Source: GCA-002715885 sp045561575
Lineage (GTDB): Bacteria > Bacteroidota > Bacteroidia > Flavobacteriales > BACL11
Length of the DNA stretch: 44,551 nucleotides
Reading direction: 5' to 3'
Assembly (NCBI GenBank): GCA_045561575.1
Contig: JBJKXM010000039.1
Span: forward strand, 1-44,551
In this document: positions 7,610-17,332 of the stretch, one piece after another
How the letters are laid out: every line of letters begins with the position of its first letter
How positions within the stretch are numbered: position 1 is the stretch's first letter
Position numbers and translations under genes: made by a program
Notes under the pieces: generated by a model
Database searches by the model: none
What the model saw: only the letters and a program-made list of their open reading frames with translations
Told to the model about the DNA's origin: nothing

Positions 7610-8545
7610 CTATGAACCTAAATCTCTTAGAAGTGAATTTGTTTGTTTTACTCCTTTAGCAGATTCCATTAGTGCATTTTTTTCTTTTTCATTTAAATCA
7701 ATTTCAACTATAGCCTCAATACCATTTCTACCTAAAACCACTGGAACACCAATACAAAGATCATTTAAACCATATTCCCCGTCAAGCATAACCGAGCATG
7801 GAAAAACTTTTCTTTTATCACAAGCTATAGAATGAACAAGTGCAGAAACAGCAGCCCCAGGAGCATACCATGCAGAAGTTCCAAGCATTGATGTTAGTGT
7901 AGCACCACCAACCTTAGTGTCATTCAATACTTTTTCAAGCCTATCCTCTGAAACAAAATCGGAGATGCGTATACTATTTCTTGTAGCTAATCGAGTTAAT
8001 GGTACCATTCCTTTATCTGAATGGCCTCCAATAACCATTCCATCAACATCAGAAATTGGACAGTCTAAAGCTTCTGCTAATCTATATTTAAATCTTGCGC
8101 TATCTAAAGCACCTCCCATCCCAATTATTCTATTTTTTGGAATTCCAGTTACTTTATGAGTTAAATATGTCATAGTATCCATTGGGTTACTTACAATTAT
8201 TAAAATTACTTCCGGGGAAAACTTTAACAATTGCTGCGCAACAGACTTAACAATTCCAGCATTTATTCCAATTAATTCTTCTCTAGTCATTCCAGGTTTT
8301 CTTGGAATTCCACTAGTAATAACAGCGATATCACTGTTTGCTGTTTTTAAATAATCATTTGTACTACCTGCGATTTTTGTGTCAAATTCATTTAAGGATG
8401 ATGTTTGCATTAAATCCATGGCTTTACCTTCGGCATAATTTTCTTTTATATCTAATAAAACAACTTCAGAAACAAAGTTTTTTATAGCTATATATTCTGC
8501 ACAACTTGCACCAACTGCTCCTGCACCTACAACTGTAACTTTCAT
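7610..8545 (-). CDS. mdh: Malate dehydrogenase
   Basis: NAD-dependent oxidation of malate to oxaloacetate in the TCA cycle. The 311-residue protein belongs to the LDH-like MDH group. It has the Rossmann loop GAGAVGAS at 7-14, an acidic residue after strand two (Asp32) favouring NAD, and the mobile loop with Arg82 and Arg88 (PRKPGMTR). It also has Asp148 and Arg151 (GGALDSAR) and the catalytic His175 (GGHSDKG). It begins 17 bases after gyrB on the same strand, so it is probably read from the gyrB promoter. With acnB and icd elsewhere in the window it supplies a second, third and eighth TCA step. Confidence 0.96.
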   Translation of the reverse strand: MKVTVVGAGAVGASCAEYIAIKNFVSEVVLLDIKENYAEGKAMDLMQTSSLNEFDTKIAGSTNDYLKTANSDIAVITSGIPRKPGMTREELIGINAGIVKSVAQQLLKFSPEVILIIVSNPMDTMTYLTHKVTGIPKNRIIGMGGALDSARFKYRLAEALDCPISDVDGMVIGGHSDKGMVPLTRLATRNSIRISDFVSEDRLEKVLNDTKVGGATLTSMLGTSAWYAPGAAVSALVHSIACDKRKVFPCSVMLDGEYGLNDLCIGVPVVLGRNGIEAIVEIDLNEKEKNALMESAKGVKQTNSLLRDLGS

Positions 8546-8562
8546 ATTATATAATTTTAATT

Positions 8563-10515
8563 TTAAGCATCTATATTAGCATATTTTGCATTAGCTTCAA
8601 TAAATGCTCTTCTTGGTGGAACATCATCCCCCATTAGCATAGAAAATACCCTATCGGCTTCAGCTGCACTATCAATACTAACTTTCTTTAATGTTCTGAA
8701 TTCTGGATTCATAGTTGTATCCCAAAGCTGACCTGCATTCATTTCACCAAGACCTTTATATCTCTGAATTACAACATTAACATCTTTTCCATCCTTCATT
8801 TCATCAATTATTCTATCTCTATTATTTTCATCCCAACAATATCTTTGATCTTTACCTCTTTTTAGAAGGTATAAAGGTGGAGTAGCAATATATACATATC
8901 CATTCTCAATTAAAGGTTTTAGGTATCTAAAAAAGAACGTTAGAAGTAATGTTGCAATATGGCTACCGTCAATATCAGCATCAGTCATTATTACAATTTT
9001 ATGATATCTTAACTTTTCGAGATTTAATTCTCTTTCATCTTCTTCTGTACCTAATGAAACCCCTAAGGCTTTATACATGTTTTTAATTTCTTCATTTTCA
9101 AAAACTTTATGTTGCATAGCTTTCTCAACATTCAGAATTTTACCTCTTAGTGGCATTATTGCTTGAAAATGCCTATCTCTTCCTTGCTTTGCAGTTCCTC
9201 CAGCAGAATCTCCCTCAACTAAAAATATTTCACACTTTTCTGGATCTCTCTCAGAACAATCAGATAATTTTCCAGGAAGGCCAGATCCTGAAAGAACATT
9301 TTTTCTTTGAACTAATTCTCTTGCCTTTCTTGCAGCATTTCTTGCTGTTGCTGCTAAAATAACTTTCTGTACTATTACTTGAGCTTGTTTAGGATTTTCC
9401 TCAAGGTAATTAGTTAACATTTCTCCAACTGCCTTATCTACTGCTCCTGTAACTTCTTTGTTACCTAGTTTTGTTTTCGTTTGGCCTTCAAATTGAGGTT
9501 CCATAACCTTTACAGAAACAACAGCTGTAAGACCCTCTCTAAAGTCATCACCACTTATCTCAAACTTAACTTTTTTGAGTAGTCCTGATTCATCAGCATA
9601 TTTTTTCAAAGTTCTTGTTAGGGCCCTTCTAAAGCCTGCAAGATGAGTACCACCCTCATGAGTATTAATGTTATTTACATATGAATGTACATTTTCTGAA
9701 TATGAATTATTATACACCATAGCAACCTCAACAGGCACACCATTTTTTTCACCATCAAAATAAATTACGCCTTCTAAAATTGATTCTCTTGTTGAATCTA
9801 GAAACGTTACAAATTCTTGTAAACCAACTTCTGAAAAAAAGTTTTCACATACATGTGATCCATCATCATTTTTTCTTCTTATATCAGTTATACTGAGATG
9901 AATTCCTTTGTTTAAGAAAGATAGTTCTCTTAATCTAGCAGCTAAAATATCATAATGATAGATTGTTTCAACAAATATGGAAGAGTCAGGCTTGAAAGTC
10001 ACTTCTGTCCCTGTTCTATCAGTTGTTCCTATTTCCCTTACGTCATATTGAGGAATTCCGATTTTATACTCCTGTTCAAAGACCTTACCTCCTCTATGAA
10101 CCTCAACTCTTAAATCAGTAGAAAGAGCATTTACACATGAAACACCAACACCATGAAGCCCTCCAGATACTTTGTATGATCCTTTATCAAATTTCCCACC
10201 TGCATGCAAAACAGTCATAACAACCTCCAAGGCTGATTTATTTTCTTTTTCATGCATAGCAGTAGGAATTCCCCTACCATTATCCTTTACAGTGATTGAA
10301 TTATCTTCATTTATAAAGACATCAATATTTGAACAATGACCAGCAAGAGCTTCATCTATTGAGTTATCTACAACTTCATAAACAAGGTGATGAAGACCTT
10401 TTTGGCCAACATCTCCAATATACATAGCAGGTCTTTTTCTTACAGCTTCTAGTCCCTCAAGTACTTGAATATTACTTGCTCCATACTCTTCATTATTTTT
10501 GTTTTCTTCTGACAT
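8563..10515 (-). CDS. gyrB: DNA gyrase subunit B
   Basis: ATPase subunit of gyrase, which introduces negative supercoils with GyrA. The 650-residue protein has the GHKL ATPase motifs (EVVDNSIDEALAG at about 47-59, DNGRGIP at 78-84, GGLHGVG at 118-124). The TOPRIM domain has catalytic Glu434 (EGDSAGG) and the DADID metal-binding motif at 512-516. The C-terminal tail includes QRYKGLGEMN at 584-593. Length is typical of the short GyrB without the gamma-proteobacterial insert. The start chosen gives the usual N-terminus before YGASNIQVLEGLEAVRKRPAMY. It heads a unit with mdh and is preceded by a -7 element. Confidence 0.97.
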   Translation of the reverse strand: MSEENKNNEEYGASNIQVLEGLEAVRKRPAMYIGDVGQKGLHHLVYEVVDNSIDEALAGHCSNIDVFINEDNSITVKDNGRGIPTAMHEKENKSALEVVMTVLHAGGKFDKGSYKVSGGLHGVGVSCVNALSTDLRVEVHRGGKVFEQEYKIGIPQYDVREIGTTDRTGTEVTFKPDSSIFVETIYHYDILAARLRELSFLNKGIHLSITDIRRKNDDGSHVCENFFSEVGLQEFVTFLDSTRESILEGVIYFDGEKNGVPVEVAMVYNNSYSENVHSYVNNINTHEGGTHLAGFRRALTRTLKKYADESGLLKKVKFEISGDDFREGLTAVVSVKVMEPQFEGQTKTKLGNKEVTGAVDKAVGEMLTNYLEENPKQAQVIVQKVILAATARNAARKARELVQRKNVLSGSGLPGKLSDCSERDPEKCEIFLVEGDSAGGTAKQGRDRHFQAIMPLRGKILNVEKAMQHKVFENEEIKNMYKALGVSLGTEEDERELNLEKLRYHKIVIMTDADIDGSHIATLLLTFFFRYLKPLIENGYVYIATPPLYLLKRGKDQRYCWDENNRDRIIDEMKDGKDVNVVIQRYKGLGEMNAGQLWDTTMNPEFRTLKKVSIDSAAEADRVFSMLMGDDVPPRRAFIEANAKYANIDA

Positions 10516-10540
10516 AAAATTAGAATTATTGATATGTCAA

Positions 10541-10548
10541 CAAATATA
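10541..10548 (-). promoter_or_regulatory. -7 promoter element for gyrB
   Basis: Minus-strand TATATTTG, 25 bases before the gyrB ATG, matches TANNTTTG. No TTG is present 17-23 bases upstream. It lies just past the hairpin that follows the outer-membrane gene. Confidence 0.5.
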
Positions 10549-10599
10549 ACTTTTCCATTCTTTAGCGAAGTGTTTTATCGATAGAAAATTAAGTGAATT

Positions 10600-10619
10600 T
10601 TATCAACAAAAGTTGATAA
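10600..10619 (-). terminator. AT-rich hairpin after the outer-membrane gene
   Basis: TTATCAAC and GTTGATAA form a perfect 8-bp stem with a 4-base loop, starting 4 bases beyond the stop of the outer-membrane gene. The stem has only two G-C pairs and no good T run on the minus strand, so it is a weak terminator at best. It could instead be an operator-like palindrome upstream of gyrB. Confidence 0.4.
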
Positions 10620-10623
10620 CTTT

Positions 10624-12309
10624 TTATAGAATATAATTTATAGCAAAATTAAAATTCAAACCAATTTGATCGTAACCAGACCAATAAGGCTTTTGAACAT
10701 CTAAAATATTATTTACACCTATGGAAAAATCTAATTTTTCAGTGTAAGAATAATGAATATTTAAATTAACTAAGTACTGATCATCTAAATTATCAAAAAC
10801 TATTTCTGGAGGAGAAATAAATAATCCAGACATGTAGCTATACTTTCGCTCACCAATATATTTAATTGATGGTATAAATTTTAATTTATCTCTAAAAACT
10901 ATAGGCAATGATAAGTTAGCTTCTAAATTAGTTTTATGAGGAATTTCTTCATTATACCAATTATACTGAGCATCCAAATTAAAGGATAAAACATTAGTAA
11001 ATTGTCTTTGATAAATTGCTTTTGCCCTCAAGCGCCAAGTATCAATATAATTAACACTAAACCAATTTAAACCCACAGTTTCATCAAAATCAAAGTAGTG
11101 AAGATTAAGTAATTTACCATAGCCAATATTGAATGTTAAAAATTCATTTGCAGAAAGCTTATTTTCTAAATTGAGATAGCATTCATAAATATCGGTTGTT
11201 TCAAGCTCATGAAAATATCCAATTGAATCTTGGGGACTAGTACTTACTGCTGGAGTATATATATATGGGTTCTCTAAAGTAAGTGATGATAAAGTATTTC
11301 TGTAATCATCTCTATCAATTCCAAAACTTAGGTTAACAACATTATCAACAAGCTCCTTGCTAACTTCAATAATTGGAAAAATATCAACGGATTTATCGGG
11401 TTCAATTCCAATACCCAAATTAAAGCCTAAATTCAAACCAAAACCAAATTTGTCAAAAGAGATGTTTGGAGTTATGTCCACAATTTTAACATCTATTTCA
11501 TCAACTTTGATTGAGGGACTATGATTTAGATAATTTAAATAATTATTATACTCAAGTGATAAATCAAACGGAATATTATTAATTGAAGTGGATATATCTG
11601 AATACAAACCAATTTGATTCTCTATTTGATTATTAAAATCTTTTATTAAAAGCTGTGATGAATGCTTAATTTTATCATCTGCATTAGTTCTTGACGAATA
11701 CGAAGCTAAAATTTCAGAATAAGTTTTGGCTGGAGATTCATTTATACTAAACCCATGAAATTCGCTAATATCTTTAAAAGTTAATCTAGAATTTAAAATG
11801 CCTTTTTCAAAAATTCTTTTTGTTCGTACATAAAACTCAATATTTTCTTTACTTACTTTAGTATTGTCATTGCCAGTCTGATAGTCAAAGGTCTCAAACA
11901 ACAATCCTAGTCCATATATTAATTTATCTTTTAATTTACCACTGTAATTGAAATTACCAAACTTAAATGCTCTATTGCCAAAAGAGACATTAACATTTCC
12001 ATAGTTAGATTTTAACTCTGACTTTCTTTTAATTTTTGCAGCAGACAATGGTCTTGTTTCAAAAGTTGAAAAAATATATTTATTGATAAAAGAATACTCT
12101 TGAGTTTTATCAACCTTAGTTGTGTCTAGGAAACTAGCTTTAACATTTAATTTATCTGGCTGAGGCACACTAACTTTAAGTCCTTCAACAACATTAATTT
12201 CAGTTGTTTTTAAATCTTGAGCCAAAGCATCTGTCACAACAAAAAACAACAAGAAAACTATATATTTATTCTTCACTTTTAAAAGTATTAATTTTATTAA
12301 GTGTATCAT
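10624..12309 (-). CDS. Outer-membrane beta-barrel protein (TonB-receptor-like)
   Basis: A 561-residue protein with a signal peptide and a long series of amphipathic strands. It ends in a TonB-receptor-like barrel (FSIGVNNILDVQKPYWSG, then a final strand). I see no plug domain and no CarboxypepD_reg domain, so active uptake is uncertain; it may be a structural or transport barrel. The open frame begins at ATG 12309, 44 bases inside the TPR gene. A GTG at 12276 (residue 12) would give a cleaner signal peptide starting KNKYIVFLLFF and a 11-base overlap; I cannot decide between them. The overlap implies translational coupling with the TPR protein, which suggests that they act together in the envelope. 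No gene name is justified. Confidence 0.7.
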   Translation of the reverse strand: MIHLIKLILLKVKNKYIVFLLFFVVTDALAQDLKTTEINVVEGLKVSVPQPDKLNVKASFLDTTKVDKTQEYSFINKYIFSTFETRPLSAAKIKRKSELKSNYGNVNVSFGNRAFKFGNFNYSGKLKDKLIYGLGLLFETFDYQTGNDNTKVSKENIEFYVRTKRIFEKGILNSRLTFKDISEFHGFSINESPAKTYSEILASYSSRTNADDKIKHSSQLLIKDFNNQIENQIGLYSDISTSINNIPFDLSLEYNNYLNYLNHSPSIKVDEIDVKIVDITPNISFDKFGFGLNLGFNLGIGIEPDKSVDIFPIIEVSKELVDNVVNLSFGIDRDDYRNTLSSLTLENPYIYTPAVSTSPQDSIGYFHELETTDIYECYLNLENKLSANEFLTFNIGYGKLLNLHYFDFDETVGLNWFSVNYIDTWRLRAKAIYQRQFTNVLSFNLDAQYNWYNEEIPHKTNLEANLSLPIVFRDKLKFIPSIKYIGERKYSYMSGLFISPPEIVFDNLDDQYLVNLNIHYSYTEKLDFSIGVNNILDVQKPYWSGYDQIGLNFNFAINYIL

Positions 12310-15286
12310 TTATTAATTCATAATCTAGGTCATCTTCAAAAATGTCCATATAATAAGTATCAATTTCATTTTTTTCAATAACAATTTCAGATTCTATTAT
12401 CTCTTCTCTCTTTTTCTGGGCTATAATTTTTAAATCTTGTCCACTATAATTTTCAATTATGCTCTCCAATGTAGCTTTTGCTTGAAACTTATTATTCTGT
12501 TTTAAATATATATCAGATAACAAAATAAAAGATTTAGCAATATAGAAATCATCAGAAAATTCATTAGGCATTTCAAAAATTAGTTTCTCAGCAAGACTTA
12601 AACTATCATCCAAATAAGTTAAATAAATTAAATTATACATTGCCTCGGCACCCTCACTATTTTTGTCAAGCTCGACAATTTGTCTAAAAATATTTTTTGC
12701 TTTAAAATAATTCCCTAACTCAAAATCATATCTGGAAATAATAATTTTTGCTTTTGAAACTAGCCAATTATCAATCTTATCAAATTGCAAAACTTTTATT
12801 GCATACTCCATTGCTTTCTTGCTATCAATATATTCATAACCATACATGAGCCTAACACACGATTCTCTTTTAATGCTATTATTTGATGCAATACTATCAA
12901 GAGATGAGTAATAAGCATTTGAAATTAAATAATCTTCTTTTTTAAAATATAATCTAGAAAGATAAAGTAATGCTTCCTCCAAATAATGATTTACTCTATT
13001 TTCAACTAAATACTTGTAACTTTTAGTTGTTCCGATAGAATCACCAAGACTAAGCATAGAATTTGCATTATAATAATAGGCATCATTTATAAAAATCCCT
13101 TCTTTAAACTCATCAATATATTTTGTAAAAGCTTCATTAGCTGTTTTAAAATCTTGTTCTGAAAATTTAATAAATGCAGCACTATAAGAAAGAGAATCTT
13201 GCTCTGAAACACTAATCTTATACTTAGAAATTGTATTTATGAATGAAATATATTCATCTACTTTTGCAATTCCTACATAAATAGCTTTTAAGCCTAATAA
13301 CGCTTCCTTAAAATACGATCCATTCTGGAAATTTTCTACTACAAACTTATATTCACTTATTGCATCATCTACCTTATCATTATTAAAATAAATTACGGCC
13401 TTACCTAAATGTGATTTTGCTTTTAAATTATCATTTATTGTATTTATAAGAACACTATCATAAAATAGCAATGCCTCAGAAAATAAATTATTATTCTTCT
13501 TATGTTCAGCAATTAAAAATAATGCATCATCAAAATAAGCAGAATTACTAAAGTTTTTAGCTAATTCAGATAATAGCTTAATTTTTTGGTTATCATCACC
13601 CATAACTCCAACACAAATAGATCTTTGATACAAAGCATAGTCAACATCAAATAAGTTAAGAACAAGAGATTTATCATAATATTTCTCAGCAAGAATGAAA
13701 TCCTTTTGCATATAATAGCTATCAGCTATCCTTAAATAAGAATCATTTAAAAACATTGAATCCTTGCTTAACTTGACAAATTGTCTAAAAAACTTAGCAG
13801 CTTGACTATATTGTTCTAATTTAAATAATGTATATGCTTTATTGTATGTGTTAAGACTAGTTAAAAAATCATTAGCCAAGATGTATTGTTTAGAGTAAAT
13901 ATTTTGGGCAGATTTATAATCTGAAAGTTGATAATATGAATCCGCAAGCCAAATTTCTGCTGCAGATAACAATCTTGGGTTTTCTGGATTATTTATTGAT
14001 TCAACAAAGAAAAGTATTGCATCATTAAAGTTCTTATTATTAAATTCTTGAACCGCCAGAAAAAAAGTTAACTCCTGTAGCATAACTTTCTCCTTATCTG
14101 ATAAGCTATTTTTACTTTTTAGAGAATTATAAGCCTCATTGTAATTACTTGTACCCCTGAGCAATGAGACAGACAATGATTTTATGTACTCCTTTTTATT
14201 ATCACTAGCACTTGATAAACTAAACTCATTAAAAATAGAAAGTGCATTTTCAAAAGGAAGATCCTGCTCGTATGCAAGTTTTGCATAATTGAAGAGAGAT
14301 TCTTCTTTTATTTTTATATCAAAATTCATTTTTGAAGCTTTCTTAAAGGATTGCAAGGCATAATTATTTTTGTTTAATCTTAAATAACTTGCTCCAAGGT
14401 AGTAGGAACTAATTTGAGATTGTTTATCATCGCCTAATGTAATTTTATCTAAATTTTCCACCGCTAATAAATAATCCCCTATTTGATAATAAGAAAATCC
14501 AAGCATGAACCTTTCACTATCTTTAAGATCAGCGGATAAATCAGCATAAATTTTTAAAAATTTTGCTGCATTTAAATAATCTTTTTCTCGGTAGTAGGCT
14601 TCACCCAACAATCTATTGACTTCGGTTTTTCTTGATTCAACAACTTGATCAACTATAGGATATAGATATTCAATTAACACATCATATTCTCGTAAGAAAT
14701 AATAAATCTGTGCAATATAATAAGGAACAATTTTTTTAAATTTCTTATCGATTTGTAATTCTTTAAACCATTTTAGTGAGGTTTGATAGTTTTGTAATTG
14801 ATAAGAAATATGAGCATAGTAATATTTAGATGGAGATTGATAATCAGATTCTTTATCTAAAAGTTTAGAGAAATTATATCTTGCAGTTTTAAGAGAATCT
14901 AATTGAAAATAAGAATAAGCTAAATTAAATCTTTGCTTGTCTGATAATGTCTGAAAATTTAAAAAATAGATGATTGATTCAGAAAAATCATCATTAGAAA
15001 AATGAATATCTGCCAAGCACGATATAGCTGCATCATAATGTACAGAAAAGGGGAAATCATTAATTAATTTCTCAAATAACTCCTTCGCATCATCAAGCTC
15101 AAGTTCCTGGGAGCATCTAGCATTATAAAACAACGCGGTTTCACCATCTATTTCTTCGAAAAGTGATTGTGCCAAAGTAAATTGTTTTTGATTAAAAAAA
15201 TCAAAAGCTTGATTTATTTTACTGTTTTGAGCATTTGATAAAAACAGATTTGAAACTAGTATGAAGATTAAAAATATTCTTTTCAA
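12266..15286 (-). CDS. Large secreted TPR-repeat protein
   Basis: A 1006-residue protein with a Sec signal peptide (residues 1-19, ending SNAQ) followed almost entirely by tetratricopeptide helices. Examples are LFYNARCSQELELDDAKELF, AEIWLADSYYQLSDYKSAQ and DSYLRIADSYYMQKDF. There is no lipobox cysteine, so it is probably periplasmic, not a PorW/SprE-type lipoprotein. TPR arrays act as protein-binding scaffolds, and the partner here may be the barrel encoded by the overlapping next gene. The upstream region (15287-15376) is shared with the divergent small gene, and I see no convincing promoter match in it. Function is unknown. Confidence 0.85.
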   Translation of the reverse strand: MKRIFLIFILVSNLFLSNAQNSKINQAFDFFNQKQFTLAQSLFEEIDGETALFYNARCSQELELDDAKELFEKLINDFPFSVHYDAAISCLADIHFSNDDFSESIIYFLNFQTLSDKQRFNLAYSYFQLDSLKTARYNFSKLLDKESDYQSPSKYYYAHISYQLQNYQTSLKWFKELQIDKKFKKIVPYYIAQIYYFLREYDVLIEYLYPIVDQVVESRKTEVNRLLGEAYYREKDYLNAAKFLKIYADLSADLKDSERFMLGFSYYQIGDYLLAVENLDKITLGDDKQSQISSYYLGASYLRLNKNNYALQSFKKASKMNFDIKIKEESLFNYAKLAYEQDLPFENALSIFNEFSLSSASDNKKEYIKSLSVSLLRGTSNYNEAYNSLKSKNSLSDKEKVMLQELTFFLAVQEFNNKNFNDAILFFVESINNPENPRLLSAAEIWLADSYYQLSDYKSAQNIYSKQYILANDFLTSLNTYNKAYTLFKLEQYSQAAKFFRQFVKLSKDSMFLNDSYLRIADSYYMQKDFILAEKYYDKSLVLNLFDVDYALYQRSICVGVMGDDNQKIKLLSELAKNFSNSAYFDDALFLIAEHKKNNNLFSEALLFYDSVLINTINDNLKAKSHLGKAVIYFNNDKVDDAISEYKFVVENFQNGSYFKEALLGLKAIYVGIAKVDEYISFINTISKYKISVSEQDSLSYSAAFIKFSEQDFKTANEAFTKYIDEFKEGIFINDAYYYNANSMLSLGDSIGTTKSYKYLVENRVNHYLEEALLYLSRLYFKKEDYLISNAYYSSLDSIASNNSIKRESCVRLMYGYEYIDSKKAMEYAIKVLQFDKIDNWLVSKAKIIISRYDFELGNYFKAKNIFRQIVELDKNSEGAEAMYNLIYLTYLDDSLSLAEKLIFEMPNEFSDDFYIAKSFILLSDIYLKQNNKFQAKATLESIIENYSGQDLKIIAQKKREEIIESEIVIEKNEIDTYYMDIFEDDLDYELINDTLNKINTFKSEE

Positions 15287-15376
15287 TAGAAAAAATTTAA
15301 TAAATTAAATTTATGTATAATCATCTTTTGGAATTTGGGTATACTTTTAAGTTTTCAACAAAAATTTTGAACAATT

Positions 15377-15640
15377 ATGGATAAAAAAGTTCGTTTAATA
15401 AAGGAGATATTTTTATTTTGCATTGTGTTTTATATTTTAAAAATTAAAGGGACAAAAATTATTCCAGATTTTATTCAAATCAGGGATGAAAAGATGACTT
15501 TAAGAGCATATTTTAGAGTAAGTCAAATAGAAAGAGGACTTGAAAAAAACAATCTTAAAAAATATACTGAGGAATTGGCTGAACTAATTAAGGAGCTACC
15601 CTTTGGAAAAATTCACAAATACATTCCAAAAAATGAATAA
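15377..15640 (+). CDS. Small unknown protein upstream of ftsE
   Basis: An 87-residue protein that I do not recognise as a named family. A hydrophobic stretch at about 10-22 (EIFLFCIVFYIL) is followed by a charged, probably soluble part. That part contains KIIPDFIQIRDEKMTLRAY, a helical EELAELIKELPF segment, and a final KIHKYIPK. The region from about residue 23 on looks like the conserved core. The hydrophobic N-terminus could be a membrane anchor, or an over-long start if an internal GTG at codon 17 is used. The stop overlaps the ftsE ATG by 8 bases, so the two are very likely translated together. A role near FtsE is inferred from this coupling only. Confidence 0.6.
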   Translation: MDKKVRLIKEIFLFCIVFYILKIKGTKIIPDFIQIRDEKMTLRAYFRVSQIERGLEKNNLKKYTEELAELIKELPFGKIHKYIPKNE

Positions 15641-16316
15641 GCCTATTATATTACTAGAGGGTGTCAATCTTTATCAAGATGAACGTTTGTTATTTGATAA
15701 TATTAATTTATCGATTAATAAAGGTGATTTTATTTATTTAGTTGGTGAAACAGGTAGTGGAAAAAGTAGTTTAGTAAAGTCATTATATGCTGAAATAAAA
15801 ATTTCAGCCGGAAATATATTTGTAGCAAATTATGATTTAAATAAAATTGATAGAAACGAAATACCAAAATTAAGAAGAGACCTAGGAATAGTTTTTCAAG
15901 ATTTCCAATTACTTTCTGATAGAACTGTAAATGAGAATTTAAAATTTGTCTTGAAAGCTACTGGATGGACAAAAAAAGAAGAGATTTCAAAAAGAATTAA
16001 TGATGTATTGGCCAGCGTTCATCTAGAAAATTATAACAACAAAATGCCACATGAATTGTCAGGTGGTGAAAAGCAAAGAGCTGCTATAGCTAGATCCTTG
16101 TTAAATAATCCAAAAGTAATTTTAGCAGATGAGCCAACGGGAAGTCTAGACCCAAAAAAATCTGAAAAAATTATAGAACTCCTAAAAGAAATTAATGAAA
16201 AAGGAACAACAGTAGTTATTGCAACACATGACTATGAAATTATTAAAAAATTTAACGCTAGAATTATAAAATGTTCTGAAAAAAAATTACAAGAAATTTC
16301 AATAGATGAGTTATGA
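15633..16316 (+). CDS. ftsE: Cell-division ABC transporter ATPase FtsE
   Basis: ATPase of the FtsEX complex, which controls peptidoglycan hydrolysis at the division site. From the ATG at 15633 it is 227 residues. It has Walker A GETGSGKS at 38-45, Q-loop FQDFQLL, ABC signature LSGGEKQRAAIARSLL and Walker B VILADEPTGSLDP. The open frame can be extended back to a TTG at 15603, but the ATG gives the usual family start. That start overlaps the upstream gene as ATGAATAA. Its stop overlaps the murB start as ATGA. No ftsX is adjacent; Bacteroidota often keep it elsewhere. LolD-like or other ABC ATPases are alternatives, but context with murB favours FtsE. Confidence 0.88.
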   Translation: MNKPIILLEGVNLYQDERLLFDNINLSINKGDFIYLVGETGSGKSSLVKSLYAEIKISAGNIFVANYDLNKIDRNEIPKLRRDLGIVFQDFQLLSDRTVNENLKFVLKATGWTKKEEISKRINDVLASVHLENYNNKMPHELSGGEKQRAAIARSLLNNPKVILADEPTGSLDPKKSEKIIELLKEINEKGTTVVIATHDYEIIKKFNARIIKCSEKKLQEISIDEL

Positions 16317-17332
16317 GCACATCTATAAATAGCAATTATCCACTTAGAGATTACAATACATTCAACATCTCTGTAAATGCAAAACTTTTTTATGAATTTA
16401 AAGACAAAATATCTCTCCAAAAAATCCTTAAAAGAGAAGATTTAAAAAACGAAAACATCTTAATTCTAGGAGGAGGCTCAAATATTCTTTTTTCAAAAAA
16501 CTACGATGGATTAATACTAAAGAATGGAATTCTTGGAATTAATATAATTTCTGAAACAAACAATCATGTAGAAGTTGAAGTTGGTGCTGGAGAAAATTGG
16601 CATGAATTTGTACTTTGGAGCATAAACAATAATTTATCAGGAATTGAAAACTTGGCTCTGATTCCTGGATTAGTTGGGGCTTCTCCTATACAAAACATTG
16701 GTGCCTATGGAATGGAAGTAAAAGATACCATCACAAATGTTAAGTTTATTGATATAAAAAGTGGAATTGAAAAAAGTTTAAATAATAAAGATTGTAATTT
16801 TGAATATAGAAGTTCGATATTTAAAAAAGAATTAAAAAATAAAACTATAATTACTGACGTTACTTTTAAACTCAGTAAAACAGATTTAAATATAATCAAA
16901 TACGGAGCTATAAAATCTGAATTAAAGTCATTAAAGGAAAAACCTTCATCCAAGGCAATTTGTCAAGCAGTTATTAATATTAGAAGCAGAAAGCTACCAA
17001 ATCCAAAAGAATTAGGAAACAGCGGAAGTTTTTTTAAAAATCCAATTATAACTAATAATAAATACAAACAGCTAAAAAAGAACTTCCCTGATTTAGTTGC
17101 TTATAAAGAATCTAATACACATATGAAAATTGCAGCTGGGTGGCTTATTGAAAGAGCAGGTTGGAAAGGTTTTAAAGATAAAAATGTTGGAGTATATAAG
17201 AATCAAGCACTAGTACTTGTAAATCATGGAAACGCAAGCGGCCAAGATATTATTGATTTATCCAAAAAAATTCAAGAATCCATTTTCCAAAAATTTCAAA
17301 TTGAAATTTTACCTGAAGTAAATATAATTTGA
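16313..17332 (+). CDS. murB: UDP-N-acetylenolpyruvoylglucosamine reductase
   Basis: Second committed step of peptidoglycan precursor synthesis: NADPH-dependent reduction of the enolpyruvyl group to make UDP-MurNAc, with bound FAD. The 339-residue protein has the FAD-binding GGGSNILFS (about residues 53-61) and the GLVGASPIQNIGAYGMEV segment. It also has the substrate Arg in EYRSSIFK and the NSGSFFKNP motif that carries the catalytic Ser. Its size and motifs are of the E. coli type I form. The start overlaps ftsE by 4 bases (ATGA) and the end overlaps the helicase start by 4, so the set is one tightly coupled operon. Confidence 0.96.
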   Translation: MSTSINSNYPLRDYNTFNISVNAKLFYEFKDKISLQKILKREDLKNENILILGGGSNILFSKNYDGLILKNGILGINIISETNNHVEVEVGAGENWHEFVLWSINNNLSGIENLALIPGLVGASPIQNIGAYGMEVKDTITNVKFIDIKSGIEKSLNNKDCNFEYRSSIFKKELKNKTIITDVTFKLSKTDLNIIKYGAIKSELKSLKEKPSSKAICQAVINIRSRKLPNPKELGNSGSFFKNPIITNNKYKQLKKNFPDLVAYKESNTHMKIAAGWLIERAGWKGFKDKNVGVYKNQALVLVNHGNASGQDIIDLSKKIQESIFQKFQIEILPEVNII

